Shown here: in pieces, positions 13,820-15,112 of the stretch
Layout of the letters: every line of letters starts with the position of its first letter
Numbering within the stretch: the first letter of the stretch is position 1
From: an uncultured Collinsella sp.
Lineage (GTDB): Bacteria; Actinomycetota; Coriobacteriia; Coriobacteriales; Coriobacteriaceae
DNA: 15,112 nucleotides
Reading direction: 5' to 3'
Assembly (NCBI GenBank): GCA_900549355.1
Contig: UROA01000030.1
Span: forward strand, 1 to 15,112
The notes under the pieces: model-generated
Database searches by the model: none
The model's input: only the letters and a program-made list of their open reading frames with translations
Told to the model about the DNA's origin: nothing
Translations under genes and position numbers: made by a program

Positions 13820-15004
13820 TTAACGATACTCGTCCGCCAACTGTTTCCAAGCGGGTAGCGAATTGATAATCGTTTCGTAACTCACGCAATAGCCCAGGCG
13901 GAACCAACCCGGCATACCAAAGCTGTCCGAGGGAACCGCAAGCAACTCATACTTCTTTGCGCGCTCGCAAAACGCATTCGCATCGGGCTCCAACGCTTTC
14001 ACCCATAGGTAGAACGCGCCATCCGGCTCAACATACGTGTAGCCGTACTCCGCCAAGGCGTCGGTAAGCGCCGTGCGGTTGCGTGCATAGGCCTCAACGT
14101 CACTCGGCTCATCGATGCAATCGATGATCACGCGCTGGAAGAGTGCCGGTGCGCATACAAAACCCAGCGTACGGGCAGCACCCGCAACAGCCGGCATCAG
14201 ACGGGCAGCCTGCGGATTGGTGTTGGGAACCAAGATCCAGCCCACGCGCTCACCAGGCAGCGACAGCGACTTAGAATACGAGTAGCACACCACGGTGTTC
14301 TCATAGATCGAGGGCACCCAAGGCACCTCGGCACCGTACACGATCTCGCGGTACGGCTCATCCGAGATGAGCATGATCGGATTCTCGGGATCGCGCTGAG
14401 CGTTGGCCTCGCGCAGAGCATTGGCCAGTCGCGTCAGCGTGTCGCGTGTATATACGGCACCAGTCGGATTGTTGGGCGAGTCGATGATAACGGCAGTCGT
14501 CTTATCGGTAATCGCCTTGAGCACGTTGTCCACGCTCAGCTGGAACGTATCTTCATCGGCGAGCGCCTCAACACACGTACAGCCGGCCTTCTCAATCCAA
14601 ACGCGATACTCCGGAAAGTACGGGGCGATAACAATAACCTCGTCGCCCTGATTCGTAACGGCGTTGAGCGCGCAGGTGAGCGAAGCCGCGGCACCCACCG
14701 TCATAAAGACGTCTTTGCCCTCATAGCTCGTGCCAAAGCGGCGGTTGAGCGACTCGGCCACGGCGGCACGACATTGCGGCAGACCCGGTGCAGGCGTATA
14801 TCCGTGCAGTTGGTCGCTCGGCAGCTCCAGGGCCTTCTTAATCGACTCAGCCACAGCAGCGGGCGCCGGAACGCTCGGATTGCCCAGCGAAAAATCGAAT
14901 ACGTTTTCCGCACCGATCTGCGCCTTGCGCTCAAGGCCATAGCTAAAAATCTCACGGATGATGGAGCTTTCCGCGCCGCGAGCATACATAGTTTCGTTGA
15001 TCAT
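13820..15004 (-). CDS. pyridoxal-phosphate-dependent class I/II aminotransferase
   Basis: A 394-residue enzyme of the aspartate aminotransferase fold, acting in the cytoplasm on an amino acid and a 2-oxo acid. Substrate-side SLGNPSVPAP (39-48) and HGYTPAPGLPQCR (67-79) are followed by the cofactor residues: VGAAASLT (103-110), SPNNPTG (176-182), SDEPYRE (214-220, with D215 and Y218), the Schiff-base lysine K245 in SYSKSLSLPGERVGW, and WFRLGYC (R369, carboxylate binding). All are intact. Substrate choice cannot be read; the sequence type is close to broad Asp/Ala/aromatic enzymes. The frame extends to 15103, but AAAGGGG lies just before the ATG at 15004 and the family homology begins there. 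Upstream is a TACAAT box and half of a GGGGACAG repeat. Confidence 0.93.
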   Translation of the reverse strand: MINETMYARGAESSIIREIFSYGLERKAQIGAENVFDFSLGNPSVPAPAAVAESIKKALELPSDQLHGYTPAPGLPQCRAAVAESLNRRFGTSYEGKDVFMTVGAAASLTCALNAVTNQGDEVIVIAPYFPEYRVWIEKAGCTCVEALADEDTFQLSVDNVLKAITDKTTAVIIDSPNNPTGAVYTRDTLTRLANALREANAQRDPENPIMLISDEPYREIVYGAEVPWVPSIYENTVVCYSYSKSLSLPGERVGWILVPNTNPQAARLMPAVAGAARTLGFVCAPALFQRVIIDCIDEPSDVEAYARNRTALTDALAEYGYTYVEPDGAFYLWVKALEPDANAFCERAKKYELLAVPSDSFGMPGWFRLGYCVSYETIINSLPAWKQLADEYR

Positions 15005-15028
15005 CTGTTCCCCTTTCGCATAGGCGCT

Positions 15029-15034
15029 ATTGTA
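15029..15034 (-). promoter_or_regulatory. possible -10 element of the aminotransferase gene
   Basis: TACAAT on the minus strand, within GCGTACAATAGC, lies 24 bases before the ATG at 15004. No good -35 box is visible at 16-18 bases. Confidence 0.4.
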
Positions 15035-15068
15035 CGCTTTAGCCGAGCAAAGTGCCGCAGCAATGTTG

Positions 15069-15112
15069 ATTGGGGACAGACTTAAATGCGTGAAAACGCT
15101 CACGCGCGCCTC
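15069..15112. repeat. half of a GGGGACAG palindrome, cut by window end
   Basis: ATTGGGGACAGACTTAAATG (15069-15088, starting within GAT) matches the arm of the 2943-3005 palindrome apart from a few A/G changes. The expected opposite arm would lie beyond the window. A small AGCGTTTTCACGC-type pairing (GCGTG at 15088-15092 with CACGC at 15101-15105) is visible inside. Confidence 0.6.

Noticed and set aside
13632..13907. 91-residue minus-strand frame between aminotransferase and PHP genes
   Set aside because: It overlaps the ends of both neighbours, has no ribosome site and runs through the likely terminator and the PHP promoter.
1..15112. tRNA, rRNA, CRISPR arrays, toxin-antitoxin or phage defence genes
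   Set aside because: I saw no cloverleaf, no regularly spaced direct repeats and no recognisable defence proteins on either strand.

Overview
The window looks like chromosomal DNA of a high-GC Coriobacteriia gut actinobacterium, most likely Collinsella or a close relative. This is inferred from base composition, strong AAGGAGG-type ribosome binding sites, Tat-dependent binding-protein lipoproteins and general protein resemblance. No marker gene here settles the genus.

Layout. (1) 1-835, minus strand: 5' part of an IS110-family transposase, cut by the window edge, followed by its non-coding end and a cluster of GGGACAG repeats (to 1080). (2) 1148-2866, plus: a membrane-anchored PrsA/SurA-like peptidyl-prolyl isomerase and a YqeY-family protein, ended by an intrinsic terminator. 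(3) 3114-6143, plus: a complete polar amino acid ABC importer (ATPase, Tat lipoprotein binding protein, two permeases), followed at 6192-6815 by a cytidylate kinase-like gene. (4) 6943-8376, minus: an elongation factor G-like GTPase that stops being EF-G at residue about 438 and ends in 39 residues matching the C-terminus of an NADPH-glutamate synthase small-subunit/GltA-type protein. (5) 8687-10957, minus: a second polar amino acid ABC importer (binding protein, one permease, ATPase). (6) 10958-11305: a divergent promoter region holding a 150-bp near-perfect palindrome. (7) 11306-12754, plus: a TrmA/RlmD-family RNA uracil methyltransferase with a long basic tail. (8) 12833-15004, minus: a class I aminotransferase followed by a PHP-domain phosphoesterase.

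How it fits together. Apart from the IS, the genes are housekeeping or nutrient uptake: two separate amino acid importers, amino acid transamination, extracytoplasmic protein folding and rRNA modification. The two importers have their own promoters and terminators and differ in permease number, so they probably serve different amino acids.

The most unusual items are the EF-G/GltA chimera, whose junction lies in a D-E-E-T-G-Q-T stretch plausible in both parent proteins and so suggests a deletion through short homology; the 150-bp palindrome at 11049-11198; and a dispersed family of intergenic palindromes sharing a GGGGAC(A/G)G core at five places. One of these borders the IS110 element, a family known to target such repeats.
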